A stretch of DNA of 49,076 nucleotides from Negativicutes bacterium (GTDB taxonomy: Bacteria; Bacillota_C; Negativicutes; Sporomusales_B; JARLHX01). Of the stretch, positions 1 through 8,063 are shown piece after piece (position 1 is the first letter of the stretch; each line of letters opens with the position of its first letter). The stretch covers positions 1-49,076 of the forward strand of contig JARLHY010000015.1 in the NCBI GenBank assembly GCA_031292015.1, in the 5' to 3' direction. Below the pieces are notes generated by a model that ran no database searches, was not told where the DNA came from, and was given only the letters and a program-made list of their open reading frames with translations. Both the position numbers and the translations under genes were made by a program.

Positions 1-84
1 GAGACTATCTCTTTAATACGGACACCGAAAAAGACAGTAGGAAAACCTACTGTCTTTTGCTTTACTTATCATAGGAGGTGTCAC

Positions 85-402
85 ATGAGAAAGTATCGGA
101 AGTGGACAATCGAAGAGAAGAACCGGCACGTAAGGGCTTATCTTGAGGGTAAGCAAATGTCGGAAATGGAACGGGAGCTTGATGTGGACAGAACCGTCTT
201 CCTACGGTGGGTCAGGCAGTACCGAAAAAACGGCACTACGGTGGATGGAAGAGGTAAAACGGGACCTCGACCGGGCAGGTCTCGTAATCTCAATCCTGAT
301 TCGATGAATATCGAGGAACTACGAGAATATGTGCGTCTGCTGGAAGATATAAAAAAGGCGATGGCCTTCCTAGGACGTCAAAGGAAAAATATCAAGTCAT
401 AG
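85..402 (+). CDS. IS3-family transposase OrfA (helix-turn-helix)
   Basis: A 105-residue basic protein with the N-terminal helix-turn-helix of IS3-type OrfA proteins (WTIEEKNRHVRAYLEGKQMS, then a recognition-helix region around VDRTVFLRWVRQYR). It binds the IS ends. Start ATG is preceded by a strong AGGAGGTG site. The C-terminal part (EELREYVRLLEDIKKAMAFL) resembles the leucine-zipper region used for OrfA/OrfAB multimerisation in this family. It ends at TAG 400-402, inside the region where the -1 frame of orfB is already open, so an OrfAB fusion by programmed -1 frameshift is expected; the A-rich run at 381-389 is the likely slip site. Confidence 0.88.
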   Translation: MRKYRKWTIEEKNRHVRAYLEGKQMSEMERELDVDRTVFLRWVRQYRKNGTTVDGRGKTGPRPGRSRNLNPDSMNIEELREYVRLLEDIKKAMAFLGRQRKNIKS

Positions 403-425
403 ATCGTTTAAGGGACAGATACTCA

Positions 426-1244
426 GTGATACTGCTGTGCGCAGTTCTGCGATGTTCACGAAGCGGATATTATGACTGGATACGCCTAGGAAGGCCGAAA
501 CACAAAAAGTTTAATGCTGCTTTATCTTCGCTAGTAGCTCAAATTCATGGCGCATGGCCGATTTACGGTGTTGATCGGATCGGGATGGTGCTGAAAAGAA
601 AATACGGCCTCATTACAAGTAACAAGACCGTACACCGATACATGAAAGTCCTTGGAATTCGCTCAGTGATACGGATTAAAAGAAAATATGGTCCAGTAAA
701 GACCCATTTTACTCCCAACCTCATCCAACGTGACTTTACCACCACAGGACCCAACCAGAAGTGGTCAGTCGATGTCACCTACCTGAATTCCAAGGACGGC
801 GTCGAATACCTTTGTGCCATCAAAGATATGTTCGACAAAACCATTGTAGCACATCACATTTCAAACAAAAACGATAACCAATTGGTTCTTGCGGCTGTAG
901 ATGATGCCATAGCACATGTCCCTCTGGGTAGCCGCTTAGATCTTATCATCCACTCTGACCAGGGTTCACAGTTTGTATCGGGAGACTATACCCAGAAACT
1001 GAAAAGCGCCAGTGTCCAACGGAGCCTATCCTACAAGGGAACATGCGTAGACAACAGTCCCATAGAGTCATTCTTCAGCGCCTTGAAGTCAGAATGTTTA
1101 CGTCTAAGACGAGGGCGGAGTCGACAACAGACACGGCAGCTAGTAAAATCTTACTTAGATTTCTATCACAATAAACATTTTCAAAAAGGCTTAAACGAAA
1201 TGACGCCTGCAGAATACAGGCGTCACCACTACTGTCTTATTTAA
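426..1244 (+). CDS. IS3-family transposase OrfB (DDE integrase core)
   Basis: Catalytic half of the transposase, rve-type integrase fold. The DDE triad is visible: first Asp in WSVDVTYL, second in IIHSDQGSQF, Glu in SPIESFFSALKSE. The C-terminus (FYHNKHFQKGLNEMTPAEYR) is typical of the family. The GTG at 426 is probably not the main start. The frame is open upstream through KYQVIDRLRDRYSV, which belongs to the conserved OrfB N-terminus, so the natural product is most likely the OrfAB frameshift fusion. No internal stop or frameshift is seen in the catalytic region. Confidence 0.9.
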   Translation: MILLCAVLRCSRSGYYDWIRLGRPKHKKFNAALSSLVAQIHGAWPIYGVDRIGMVLKRKYGLITSNKTVHRYMKVLGIRSVIRIKRKYGPVKTHFTPNLIQRDFTTTGPNQKWSVDVTYLNSKDGVEYLCAIKDMFDKTIVAHHISNKNDNQLVLAAVDDAIAHVPLGSRLDLIIHSDQGSQFVSGDYTQKLKSASVQRSLSYKGTCVDNSPIESFFSALKSECLRLRRGRSRQQTRQLVKSYLDFYHNKHFQKGLNEMTPAEYRRHHYCLI

Positions 1245-1306
1245 CTGTCCGTTTTAGGGTTATAGTCTCAGCTCGCGGCTTCAGCTTATTGAGAAACCTA
1301 TTTTTC

Positions 1307-1429
1307 AGGCCGTTCAGAAACCTCCAGATGCGCGACGGCCCCGCGAACCCAGCAGCGACGCGTACTGGGAAGTACGCTAGCAATGGGTTCGTGGGGCCAA
1401 CAAAGCAGATGGGGGTTTATCAACGGCCT
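1307..1429. repeat. Dispersed repeat, copy A (subfamily I)
   Basis: A 123-bp element bounded by AGGCCGTT and AACGGCCT, in reverse orientation to copy D (40516-40638). Apart from a few substitutions the two copies are the same sequence, including the internal GTAC-containing mini-palindrome and the CCCCCATCTGC block (read on the minus strand here). Similarity to D continues outside the left end (TTGAGAAACC, ATTTTTCAGG), so the mobile unit may be about 30 bp longer. Related copies are B, C, E, F, G and the short form H. Confidence 0.85.
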
Positions 1430-1430
1430 G

Positions 1431-1454
1431 AAGCCGCGAAGCTCGCGGCTTTTT
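1431..1454 (+). terminator. Hairpin with T-run
   Basis: An 8-bp stem AAGCCGCG/CGCGGCTT with loop AAGCT, followed by TTTA. It lies directly after repeat copy A and before the HD-GYP gene, so it would insulate that gene from IS or repeat transcription. Confidence 0.55.
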
Positions 1455-1599
1455 ACTTTGCGCAGACAAACCGGGCCGATCTGGCATTAGAGGAATTTCC
1501 AGTAATTTGCCGAAATATACGCCAAGCAGATTTCCCCTTCCGGTGGTGCGGGATCGCCGCGAAAGCCCCGGTTACTTTCTGCGTGAAGGAAGATTGAAC

Positions 1600-2655
1600 A
1601 TGACAAAGACGGCTGAAAGATTGCTGATTTGCCACGTCAGACCCGGGATGGTTCTGGCCGAGCCGGTCATGGCTCCCGGCAAGAAAACCATCCTCCTTAC
1701 CGAGGACACGGTGCTGACGCAAAGGCTGATCGATTATCTGGCTTCGGCGGGCTGCTCGGCGGTGGATATCGAGATATTGACCAACGAAGACATCGCCGGC
1801 AGGGAAGAGCTGCAAAAGCTGCAAAACAGTTACTCGCTGATGATGGATTCCATCCAGAACACCTTTGAGAAGATTCGCGCATCAAGGTCCATTCCGGTGC
1901 CGCAGATCAAGAAATTGGTGGGGCAGTCGCTGGAACTGCTTTGTTACCGGGATGTGCTGAAGCTTTTGAATACGCTTTGCAACCATGACGACCGCACCCT
2001 CAGGCACAGCCTCAATGTCGCCATCGTATCAGGCGGCCTGGCGCAGTGGCTGGGGATGTCGAAACAGGAGACGACCGAGGCGATCATTGCCGGAATGCTG
2101 CATGATGTGGGCAAGGTGCTGATTCCCGACAAAATCATCAATAAGCCGAGCAAACTGCTGCCTTATGAGATGAGCGTGATGCGCTGCCACCCCTTTTACA
2201 GTTTTCAACTGGTGGAATCCTCCGACTTTATTTCCGAGAATATAAAAAATGCCATCCTGCAGCATCACGAACGGCTGGACGGTTCCGGATACCCCAATCA
2301 CCTGGAAGGCGACGACATAACGCCGCTGGCCCAGCTGATCGCCGTAGCCGACATCTATGAGGCGATGACGTCGAATCTCGTGTACCGGCGAGCCTTGTCG
2401 CCCCTTGATGCCATCCAGGAATTCCTGCAGGAGATGTTCGGGAAGCTGAATCCCGATGCCTGCCTGACGCTGGCTCTCAGGCTCAAATCGCTCATGATCG
2501 GCAACGGGGTTCTGCTTGACAACGGCGAGTGGGCCAAGATCATTCATTTCGAACGGGATTTCAGCTTCAGGCCGCTGGTCCGGCTGAATGACGGCGAGTA
2601 TATCGATCTGGAAAAGAATTCGGAAGTCCAGATCGTAAAGGTCGACGGATTTTAA
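1600..2655 (+). CDS. HD-GYP domain protein (putative cyclic-di-GMP phosphodiesterase)
   Basis: A 351-residue protein. The N-terminal 110 residues are a non-catalytic region often seen before HD-GYP domains (ICHVRPGMVLAEPV, TEDTVLTQRLIDYL). The C-terminal half is a full HD-GYP domain: H-DD region (HDDRTLRHSLNVA), GMLHDVGKVLIPD with the HD pair, ILQHHERLDGSGYP with the HHE and GYP motifs, and IAVADIYEAMTS. The metal ligands and GYP signature are intact, so cyclic-di-GMP hydrolysis is likely. There is no signal peptide or transmembrane segment, so it is cytoplasmic. ATG 1600 is chosen because GAAGGAAGA precedes it; the frame is open upstream but carries no comparable site. Confidence 0.9.
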   Translation: MTKTAERLLICHVRPGMVLAEPVMAPGKKTILLTEDTVLTQRLIDYLASAGCSAVDIEILTNEDIAGREELQKLQNSYSLMMDSIQNTFEKIRASRSIPVPQIKKLVGQSLELLCYRDVLKLLNTLCNHDDRTLRHSLNVAIVSGGLAQWLGMSKQETTEAIIAGMLHDVGKVLIPDKIINKPSKLLPYEMSVMRCHPFYSFQLVESSDFISENIKNAILQHHERLDGSGYPNHLEGDDITPLAQLIAVADIYEAMTSNLVYRRALSPLDAIQEFLQEMFGKLNPDACLTLALRLKSLMIGNGVLLDNGEWAKIIHFERDFSFRPLVRLNDGEYIDLEKNSEVQIVKVDGF

Positions 2656-2750
2656 GCCGGGGCAGACCGGAAAGCCTATGAAGTTCGCGGCTTTTGAATC
2701 GCTCCGGGGAGGATTCGGCAAACTCATTTGGCAAGCTTGAGGTGAGGCCC

Positions 2751-3074
2751 ATGGAAGTCTCAAGGGTAAAAGAAGTGCTGACTTTGCTGGCCGAAGGCGT
2801 CGATCCGGTCACAGGTGAAATTTTTCCTCCGGACAGTCCCTATCAGAATCCGGAGATTATCCGGGCTTTGTTTACCGCGCTGTCATACCTTCCCACCGGG
2901 CAGGAAAAAGCCGGACCTGAAAACGCCGGGGCGGCGTGGACCGCCGAGCAGGAAGAGGAGCTCAAAACTGCTTTTGCCGACGGGGTCCCGGTTAAAGAAA
3001 TTGCCGCCCAGTCAGGCCGGTCCCGCGGGGCCATAACTTCCCGGTTGAAAAAACTGGGTTTATTGCCTTACTGA
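2751..3074 (+). CDS. Small putative DNA-binding protein with C-terminal HTH
   Basis: A 107-residue protein. The C-terminal part (WTAEQEEELKTAFADGVPVK, then EIAAQSGRSRGAITSRLKKLGL) has the pattern of a Myb/SANT-like or sigma-like helix-turn-helix as found in small Firmicute proteins that end in RSRGAITSRLKKLGL. The N-terminal half contains DPVTGEIFPPDSPYQNPEIIRAL, which resembles sequences in proteins processing RecQ/UvrD-type substrates but is not diagnostic. ATG 2751 follows GAGGTGAG at good spacing; an upstream extension exists but is less likely. A regulatory role is inference; no target is evident. Confidence 0.65.
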   Translation: MEVSRVKEVLTLLAEGVDPVTGEIFPPDSPYQNPEIIRALFTALSYLPTGQEKAGPENAGAAWTAEQEEELKTAFADGVPVKEIAAQSGRSRGAITSRLKKLGLLPY

Positions 3075-3122
3075 ACCGGGGGACGGGAGAGCCGAGACAA
3101 AAACGGATCGAGGCATGAAAAA

Positions 3123-4046
3123 TTGGATGTTGGCAACAGGATAAAAACAAGATATGCTCAGCTGATTCTTTTCCTTCTGATTGTCGTGTGGGGTATCAAT
3201 ATTCCGGTGATGAAAATCGGCCTGACGGCTATGTCTCCAACCGTTTACAACGCTTTCAGGCTGGTGATCGCGGCGGTCATATCGTTGGCGGCCCTGCTGC
3301 TGACAAAGTCCTATCGGCCGATGCCGGCCAAGGATGTGAGGCTGATCGTCTCCGTCAGCGTCCTGGGATTTTTTCTCAACCAGGTTTTCATTACGTTCGG
3401 CATACCTCAGACCACCGCGGGAAACGCTTCGCTGGTGCTCGCCACCCTCCCGGTGGTGGTGGCGCTCATCAACCGGGTGCTGGGCCTGGAACGCATTTCG
3501 CGGCAAGTGGCGCTGGCGATCGTCGTGTCGCTGGTCGGCGTTGTCCTCATCGTTCTGGGGTCGAACAAGGAGTTCAGTCTGGCCGGTCCGCACATGGTCG
3601 GAGCTTGTCTGGTGCTGCTGAGCCAGGTCGGCTACGGCTATTATACCGTCTTCTTCAAGCGGCTGGTGAGCACCTACTCGATCTATCAGATCATCGCCTC
3701 GGTCATGACGATCAACGCTGTGCTGTTCTGTCTGATTTCACTGCCGGATTTGGCCCAGACCCGGGTGGCGGACATTTCGACAGCGGCCTGGTACAGCATC
3801 GTTTTTTCGGGGCTGTTCGGCCTGTCGCTGGGGAACTTCGTGTGGGTCTGGGTAGTAGGAACGCTGGGGAGCACGAGGGCTTCGGTGTATACCAACCTTT
3901 GCCCGGTGTTTGCTATCGCTTTCGCCTGGTTTTATCTTGATGAGAGCTTCGGTTTGCTCCAGGCCGCCGGAGCGGCGGTGATTTTCTGGGGTGTGTATCT
4001 GACTCATAATCAGGCCGACCGGTCGCCGACAAGCGTATCGCTGTAG
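3123..4046 (+). CDS. EamA/DMT-family transporter
   Basis: A 307-residue integral membrane protein with about ten hydrophobic segments in two EamA repeats, the standard size for drug/metabolite exporters. The N-terminal repeat begins LILFLLIVVWGINIPVMKIG, including the conserved WG and the proline of the first helix. The second repeat has YSIVFSGLFGLSLGNFVWVW and AIAFAWFYLDESF. It starts with TTG 3123, because the ATG at 3115 is out of frame. The substrate cannot be read from sequence. It lies 48 bp after the small HTH gene and could be co-transcribed with it. Confidence 0.85.
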   Translation: MDVGNRIKTRYAQLILFLLIVVWGINIPVMKIGLTAMSPTVYNAFRLVIAAVISLAALLLTKSYRPMPAKDVRLIVSVSVLGFFLNQVFITFGIPQTTAGNASLVLATLPVVVALINRVLGLERISRQVALAIVVSLVGVVLIVLGSNKEFSLAGPHMVGACLVLLSQVGYGYYTVFFKRLVSTYSIYQIIASVMTINAVLFCLISLPDLAQTRVADISTAAWYSIVFSGLFGLSLGNFVWVWVVGTLGSTRASVYTNLCPVFAIAFAWFYLDESFGLLQAAGAAVIFWGVYLTHNQADRSPTSVSL

Positions 4047-4148
4047 GCATCGTGTCAGGGCAGGAAAAAGCAGCCGGTGTGCTGTAGCAGGATTTTGACA
4101 CCGGCACGGCCAATGCAGGGATTAAGAGCTCATTGGGGAGGAATTTGC

Positions 4149-5390
4149 GTGGCAATTGGAAGTTATGAAGAGTTGAGGGAGATTGTCGCCAGGGAAGTCG
4201 GCAGTGTAGCCATCACTGACGTTCACACCCATATTTATCCGGCGGCTTTCGGCGATTTGCTGCTATGGGGGATTGACGAACTGCTGACCTATCACTATCT
4301 GGTGGCCGAATATTTCCGTTACAGCCCGATGGATTACGCCGAGTTTTTCAAGTTATCGAAGAGGCAGCAGGCCGATTTGATCTGGCAGACCCTGTTTATC
4401 GAACGCTCTCCGATCAGCGAGGCCCAGCGGGGCGTGCTGACGGTTCTGAACACCCTGGGCCTGCCTGTCGGTACCCGGGATCTGGAGAGCTATCGCCGCT
4501 ATTTTTCGGCGCTGACTGCCGGGGAGTATGTCGACCTGGTCTTCAAAATTGCCGGAGTCAAACAAGTGGTAATGACCAACGACGTGTTTGACGCTGCGGA
4601 AAAAGAGATATGGGAACGGCTGGGGAACAGCGATCCGCGGTTTAAGGCCGCACTGCGCCTGGACGGTCTCCTGAACGGATATGAAGACGCCTGCGGCAAG
4701 CTTGCCGCATGGGGTTACCAGGTCGGCCGGGAGCTGGATGAGGCGAGCATCAGGGAAGTCAAACGGTTTTTAACCGAGTGGTCGCGCAAGATCGGGGCTG
4801 TGTACATGGCTGTTTCGCTGCCGCCGAGTTTCCAAATGAAGGAGGACTCGGCCAGAGCTAAACTGATCGAGGCCTGTGTCCTGCCGATCTGCCGGGAACT
4901 GGGCATTCCCTTCGCGATGATGATCGGCGTCAACAAACTTGTCAACAAAGACCTTGGCCTAGCCGGCGACTCGCTGGGGAAAGCCGATATCGGCGTGCTG
5001 GAGTATCTGTGCAACAAGTTCCCGCACAACAAGTTCATGGTGACCATGCTGTCGCGGGAGGATCAGCACGAACTGGCGATTACGGCCCGCAAGTTCCGCA
5101 ATCTGCTTGTTTTTGGCTGCTGGTGGTTTTTGAACAATCCGAGTATCGTCGAGGAGATAACCACCGTCAGGGTCGAAACCCTCGGGCTGTCCTTCGTGCC
5201 ACAGCACTCCGACGCCCGGGTGCTGGATCACCTGGTCTACAAGTGGGCTCATTCCCGCAAGACCATCGCCAAAGTGCTTACCGCCAAATACGCCGACACG
5301 TTGGCGACAGGCTGGACGCTGACCGAGGCGGAGATCAGAAGAGACGTGGAAGCTCTGTTCAGTGACAATTTCCGCGCTTTTGCCGGCTGA
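4149..5390 (+). CDS. Amidohydrolase-superfamily protein, glucuronate isomerase (UxaC)-like
   Basis: A 413-residue protein. The N-terminus reads AITDVHTHIYPAAFGDLLLW, with the HxH metal-binding motif of the amidohydrolase TIM barrel and the FGDLLLWGIDELLTYHYL pattern of uronate isomerase relatives. It also carries FGCWWFLNNP and VPQHSDARVLDHLVYKW near the C-terminus. No uronate catabolic genes (uxaA, uxaB, kdg) are nearby, so its substrate may differ from glucuronate. GTG 4149 is preferred: GGGGAGG lies 8 bases upstream. The function assignment rests on superfamily motifs only. Confidence 0.75.
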   Translation: MAIGSYEELREIVAREVGSVAITDVHTHIYPAAFGDLLLWGIDELLTYHYLVAEYFRYSPMDYAEFFKLSKRQQADLIWQTLFIERSPISEAQRGVLTVLNTLGLPVGTRDLESYRRYFSALTAGEYVDLVFKIAGVKQVVMTNDVFDAAEKEIWERLGNSDPRFKAALRLDGLLNGYEDACGKLAAWGYQVGRELDEASIREVKRFLTEWSRKIGAVYMAVSLPPSFQMKEDSARAKLIEACVLPICRELGIPFAMMIGVNKLVNKDLGLAGDSLGKADIGVLEYLCNKFPHNKFMVTMLSREDQHELAITARKFRNLLVFGCWWFLNNPSIVEEITTVRVETLGLSFVPQHSDARVLDHLVYKWAHSRKTIAKVLTAKYADTLATGWTLTEAEIRRDVEALFSDNFRAFAG

Positions 5391-5434
5391 CGGCCGGCGA
5401 ACCGGGCATAATTGGCTGGCACTGCAGGTGCCTG

Positions 5435-5472
5435 GAAGGCCTCATGTACGGCAGTACATGAGGCCTTCTTTT
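5435..5472 (+). terminator. Rho-independent terminator after the UxaC-like gene
   Basis: A perfect 15-bp stem (5435-5449 with 5454-5468) around a four-base loop, followed by TTTT. It ends the upstream operon before the thiC leader. Confidence 0.85.
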
Positions 5473-5578
5473 GCTGAACGGATTGTTTTGCCTTTGCCGG
5501 GGGGCTCGAAAGCGAATTGTTCTGCAGCCCTGGCGGGTGAAACGGCAGAGCTTTGGGCATTAAGAAAGTTTATTTCAC

Positions 5579-5607
5579 TTTACAAGCTGGCGGGGATGGA
5601 ATACAAT
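5579..5607 (+). promoter_or_regulatory. Predicted sigma-A promoter of thiC
   Basis: TTTACA, 17-bp spacer, TACAAT. It is placed so that transcription begins about 20 bases upstream of the TPP riboswitch. Confidence 0.65.
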
Positions 5608-5630
5608 CGGGATAGAGGCAAACTGAATAG

Positions 5631-5722
5631 AGTGCTGGGGGAGCCTTTTAGGGCTGAGAGGATTAAAGATCCGACCCTTGGAACCTGATGTGGTTAGTAC
5701 CACCGTAGGGAAGCTGATACTT
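5631..5722 (+). ncRNA. TPP riboswitch (THI box)
   Basis: The conserved thi-box elements are present in order: GGGGAGCC, GGGCTGAGAGG, the GACCCTTGGAACCTGATGTG core (5694 and upstream), and GTTAGTACCACCGTAGGGAAG. It binds thiamin pyrophosphate and should shut off thiC expression. It lies 60 bases upstream of the thiC start codon, in the expected orientation. Confidence 0.95.
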
Positions 5723-5782
5723 TTGCCGGGAGCAGACTAACTACGTTTGCTTCTTTTTATTTTGGCTATGGGAGGGAACGGA

Positions 5783-7084
5783 ATGAATTATTCAACACAG
5801 ATGGATGCGGCCCGAAAAGGAATCATTACTGATCAGATGCGGGTTGTGGCGGCGAAGGAGAAGATGGACGCCGACAGGCTCAGAGAACTGGTGGCTGAGG
5901 GGAAGGTCGTCATCCCTGCCAACAAAAATCACCTGAATCTGGAGCCGGAAGGGGTCGGCGCGGGGCTGCGCACCAAAATCAACGTCAATCTCGGTGTTTC
6001 CAAGGACTGCTGCGATCTGGAGCTGGAGCTGAAGAAAGCTTTAAAAGCGGTGGAGCTCAAAGCCGAGGCGATCATGGATCTGAGCTGCTACGGCAAAACC
6101 CGGGAATTCCGCCGGCTGCTTGTGGAGAAATGTCCGGCGATGCTGGGGACGGTTCCGATGTACGACGCTGTCGGGCTGCTGGATAAGGAACTCAAGGATA
6201 TCACGGTGGATGAATTTTTCAAGGTTGTCGAAACCCATGCCGAGGACGGTGTGGATTTCATGACCATCCACTGCGGCCTCAATCAGGCCACGGCGGAAAA
6301 GGTAAAACGGAACAAGCGGCTGACCAACATTGTTTCCCGGGGCGGATCGCTGCTTTTCGCCTGGATGGAACTGAACGGGTGCGAGAATCCCTTTTATGAG
6401 CATTATGACCGGCTGTTGGAGATATGCGCCAGATATGACGTGACCATCAGTCTGGGCGACGCCTGCCGGCCCGGTTCGATCAACGACTCCACCGACGCGG
6501 CCCAGATCGAGGAACTGATCGTCCTGGGCGAGCTTACCAAACGGGCCTGGGCGAAAAATGTCCAGGTTATGATTGAAGGCCCCGGGCATATGGCTCTCAA
6601 CGAGATTGCCGGCAATATGATGCTGCAGAAAAGGCTGTGCCACGGCGCCCCGTTCTATGTTCTGGGACCGCTGGTCACCGATATCGCACCAGGCTACGAC
6701 CACATCACCAGCGCCATCGGCGGGGCGATCGCCGCCGCCAACGGGGCCGATTTCCTGTGCTATGTCACTCCGGCCGAACACCTGCGGCTGCCTGATCTGG
6801 AAGATATGAAGGAAGGCATTATCGCGTCAAGGATCGCGGCGCATGCCGCCGATATCGCCAAGGGAATACCGGGGGCCCGGGACTGGGATAACCAGATGAG
6901 CGCCGCCAGGGCCGAGATCGATTTTCCGCGGATGATCGAGCTGGCCATCGATCCGGACAAGGCCAGGCGGTACCGGGAGGAATCCGCGCCGGAGAGCGAG
7001 GATACCTGTACGATGTGCGGTAAAATGTGCGCAATGAAAAATATGAAGAAGATCCTGAACGGGGAAGATATTTGTCTGAAGTAG
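5783..7084 (+). CDS. thiC: Phosphomethylpyrimidine synthase ThiC
   Basis: A 433-residue radical-SAM enzyme converting aminoimidazole ribotide to hydroxymethylpyrimidine phosphate for thiamin synthesis. Recognisable signatures: [17 protein letters not shown] near the N-terminus, [62 protein letters not shown]. The C-terminal cluster is CTMCGKMC, with cysteines spaced CX2CX3C, one residue shorter than the E. coli CX2CX4C. It is the compact form usual in anaerobes, lacking the long N-terminal extension. ATG 5783 follows GGAGGGAACGG. Upstream TPP riboswitch and downstream terminator make this a single-gene unit; no other thi genes are in the window. Confidence 0.97.
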   Translation: MNYSTQMDAARKGIITDQMRVVAAKEKMDADRLRELVAEGKVVIPANKNHLNLEPEGVGAGLRTKINVNLGVSKDCCDLELELKKALKAVELKAEAIMDLSCYGKTREFRRLLVEKCPAMLGTVPMYDAVGLLDKELKDITVDEFFKVVETHAEDGVDFMTIHCGLNQATAEKVKRNKRLTNIVSRGGSLLFAWMELNGCENPFYEHYDRLLEICARYDVTISLGDACRPGSINDSTDAAQIEELIVLGELTKRAWAKNVQVMIEGPGHMALNEIAGNMMLQKRLCHGAPFYVLGPLVTDIAPGYDHITSAIGGAIAAANGADFLCYVTPAEHLRLPDLEDMKEGIIASRIAAHAADIAKGIPGARDWDNQMSAARAEIDFPRMIELAIDPDKARRYREESAPESEDTCTMCGKMCAMKNMKKILNGEDICLK

Positions 7085-7090
7085 GCAATA

Positions 7091-7126
7091 AAAAAGGCGT
7101 CGGCTCTAGTCCGGCGCCTTTTTCGT
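7091..7126 (+). terminator. thiC terminator
   Basis: A 13-bp stem (7091-7103 with 7111-7123, one G-T pair) followed by a T-rich tail. The A-run on its left side lets it also work for the convergent gntR gene. Confidence 0.85.
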
Positions 7127-7151
7127 TTTCTTCTAATTACGCCGCCTCATG

Positions 7152-7895
7152 CTACGGAGCAGGTGGCTGCGAAAGTCCGTTTTGAAAGGGGAATTGTCGG
7201 ACCTGCTTGAAATAGTGGCCAAAATCGGCCTGCAACTGCTGCAGGTCGACGGTTACTTTGTTCAGGTGCAGATGAATGACTTTCGCGGCGAGGGCGACGT
7301 TTTTCTCCCGGATCGCCCGGACGAGTTCCTTGTGCTGCTCAACCAGCTGGGGCCAGTCGAAGCCAACAGCCAGATTCAGCATCCGCACCCGGTTGTAGTG
7401 GATGTTCATCTGCTGGATTACCGACCAGATGTGGGCTTTTTTGCAGCCCGCGAAAATGGTGCCATGCATTTCTTCATCCAGCTCGAACCAGCGGACATAG
7501 CTCTGTTCGGCGATACAAAGTTCCTGAAGGGCGAGGTTGGCCTGCAGTTTGAAGCTCTCTTCCCCGGGAAAGGAGACGCAGGCCAGCTTGATCACTTCTT
7601 TTTCGACGCATTCGCGCAGGAACTTGGCTTCGGCGACGTGTTCCGGGTCGATCAGGGAAACGTAGGTCCCTTTCTGGGGCATGATATCCACGACGTTGTC
7701 CTGATTCAGTTTAATAAAAGCTTCGCGCACAGGGGTTCTGCTGACATTCAAAAAGTCGGCGATCTCCTGCTCGGACAGGCTTGTTCCGGGCGGGAGGTTC
7801 AGGTTGACGATGTTGGTTCGCAGCAATCGGCAGATATATTCACGGGTAGATTCCTGCGGCAGTCGCTCAACAAGTTCGAATTTCACCGTTGCCAC
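7152..7895 (-). CDS. GntR/FadR-type transcriptional regulator
   Basis: A 247-residue regulator. The N-terminal winged HTH shows TREYICRLLRTNIVNLNLPP, then GTSLSEQEIADFLNVSRTPV and REAFIKLNQDNVVDIMPQKG, the GntR signature. The C-terminal FCD ligand domain has FLRECVEKEVIKLAC, FHELDEEMHG-like spacing (FELDEEMHGTIF) and QHKELVRAIREKN, including the histidine and acidic residues that usually bind metal and carboxylate. The start is GTG 7895. It lies downstream of the TRAP solute-binding gene on the same strand and probably regulates it through the palindrome at 9228-9245. The ligand is likely an organic acid (inference). Confidence 0.9.
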   Translation of the reverse strand: MATVKFELVERLPQESTREYICRLLRTNIVNLNLPPGTSLSEQEIADFLNVSRTPVREAFIKLNQDNVVDIMPQKGTYVSLIDPEHVAEAKFLRECVEKEVIKLACVSFPGEESFKLQANLALQELCIAEQSYVRWFELDEEMHGTIFAGCKKAHIWSVIQQMNIHYNRVRMLNLAVGFDWPQLVEQHKELVRAIREKNVALAAKVIHLHLNKVTVDLQQLQADFGHYFKQVRQFPFQNGLSQPPAP

Positions 7896-8001
7896 CCCAT
7901 GTCGATTTATTTTATACTAGCATATTACTATATCAGAGTGAAAAAAGCGCGCAGTATTTTGTCGAATGGAGAGAATTAATTTGCCTATTCGACATAAGCC
8001 G

Positions 8002-8037
8002 GCATTGCCTTGGGAGATGCATTTCCCAAGGCAATGC
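8002..8037. repeat. Perfect 14-bp inverted repeat between dctP and gntR
   Basis: GCATTGCCTTGGGA and its exact complement, separated by eight bases. In the direction of dctP transcription no T-run follows, so it is more likely a 3'-end stabilising or attenuating hairpin than a classical terminator. Confidence 0.6.
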
Positions 8038-8063
8038 TTTTGCCGGAAGTAAATGGAGGTCGG

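Larger units (their letters stand above)
1..1269 (+). mobile_element. Complete IS3-family insertion sequence
   Basis: Imperfect terminal inverted repeats of 24 bp close the element: positions 1-24 match the reverse complement of 1246-1269, sharing GAGACTAT at the outer end and ACGGACA at the inner end. Between them lie two overlapping reading frames in the typical IS3 arrangement (orfA, then orfB in the -1 frame). The left end coincides with the window edge, so a target-site duplication cannot be checked. The right end abuts a dispersed repeat (1307-1429). The element looks intact and possibly active. Confidence 0.9.

Noticed and set aside
1510..1590. Possible GEMM-like leader before the HD-GYP gene
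   Set aside because: Only CGCGAAAGCCCCGG is similar, with a short GCAGA/TCTGC stem; the key GCAAACC segment is absent.
1289..1597. 102-residue reading frame beside the IS element
   Set aside because: It lies mostly in dispersed repeat A and has no ribosome site.
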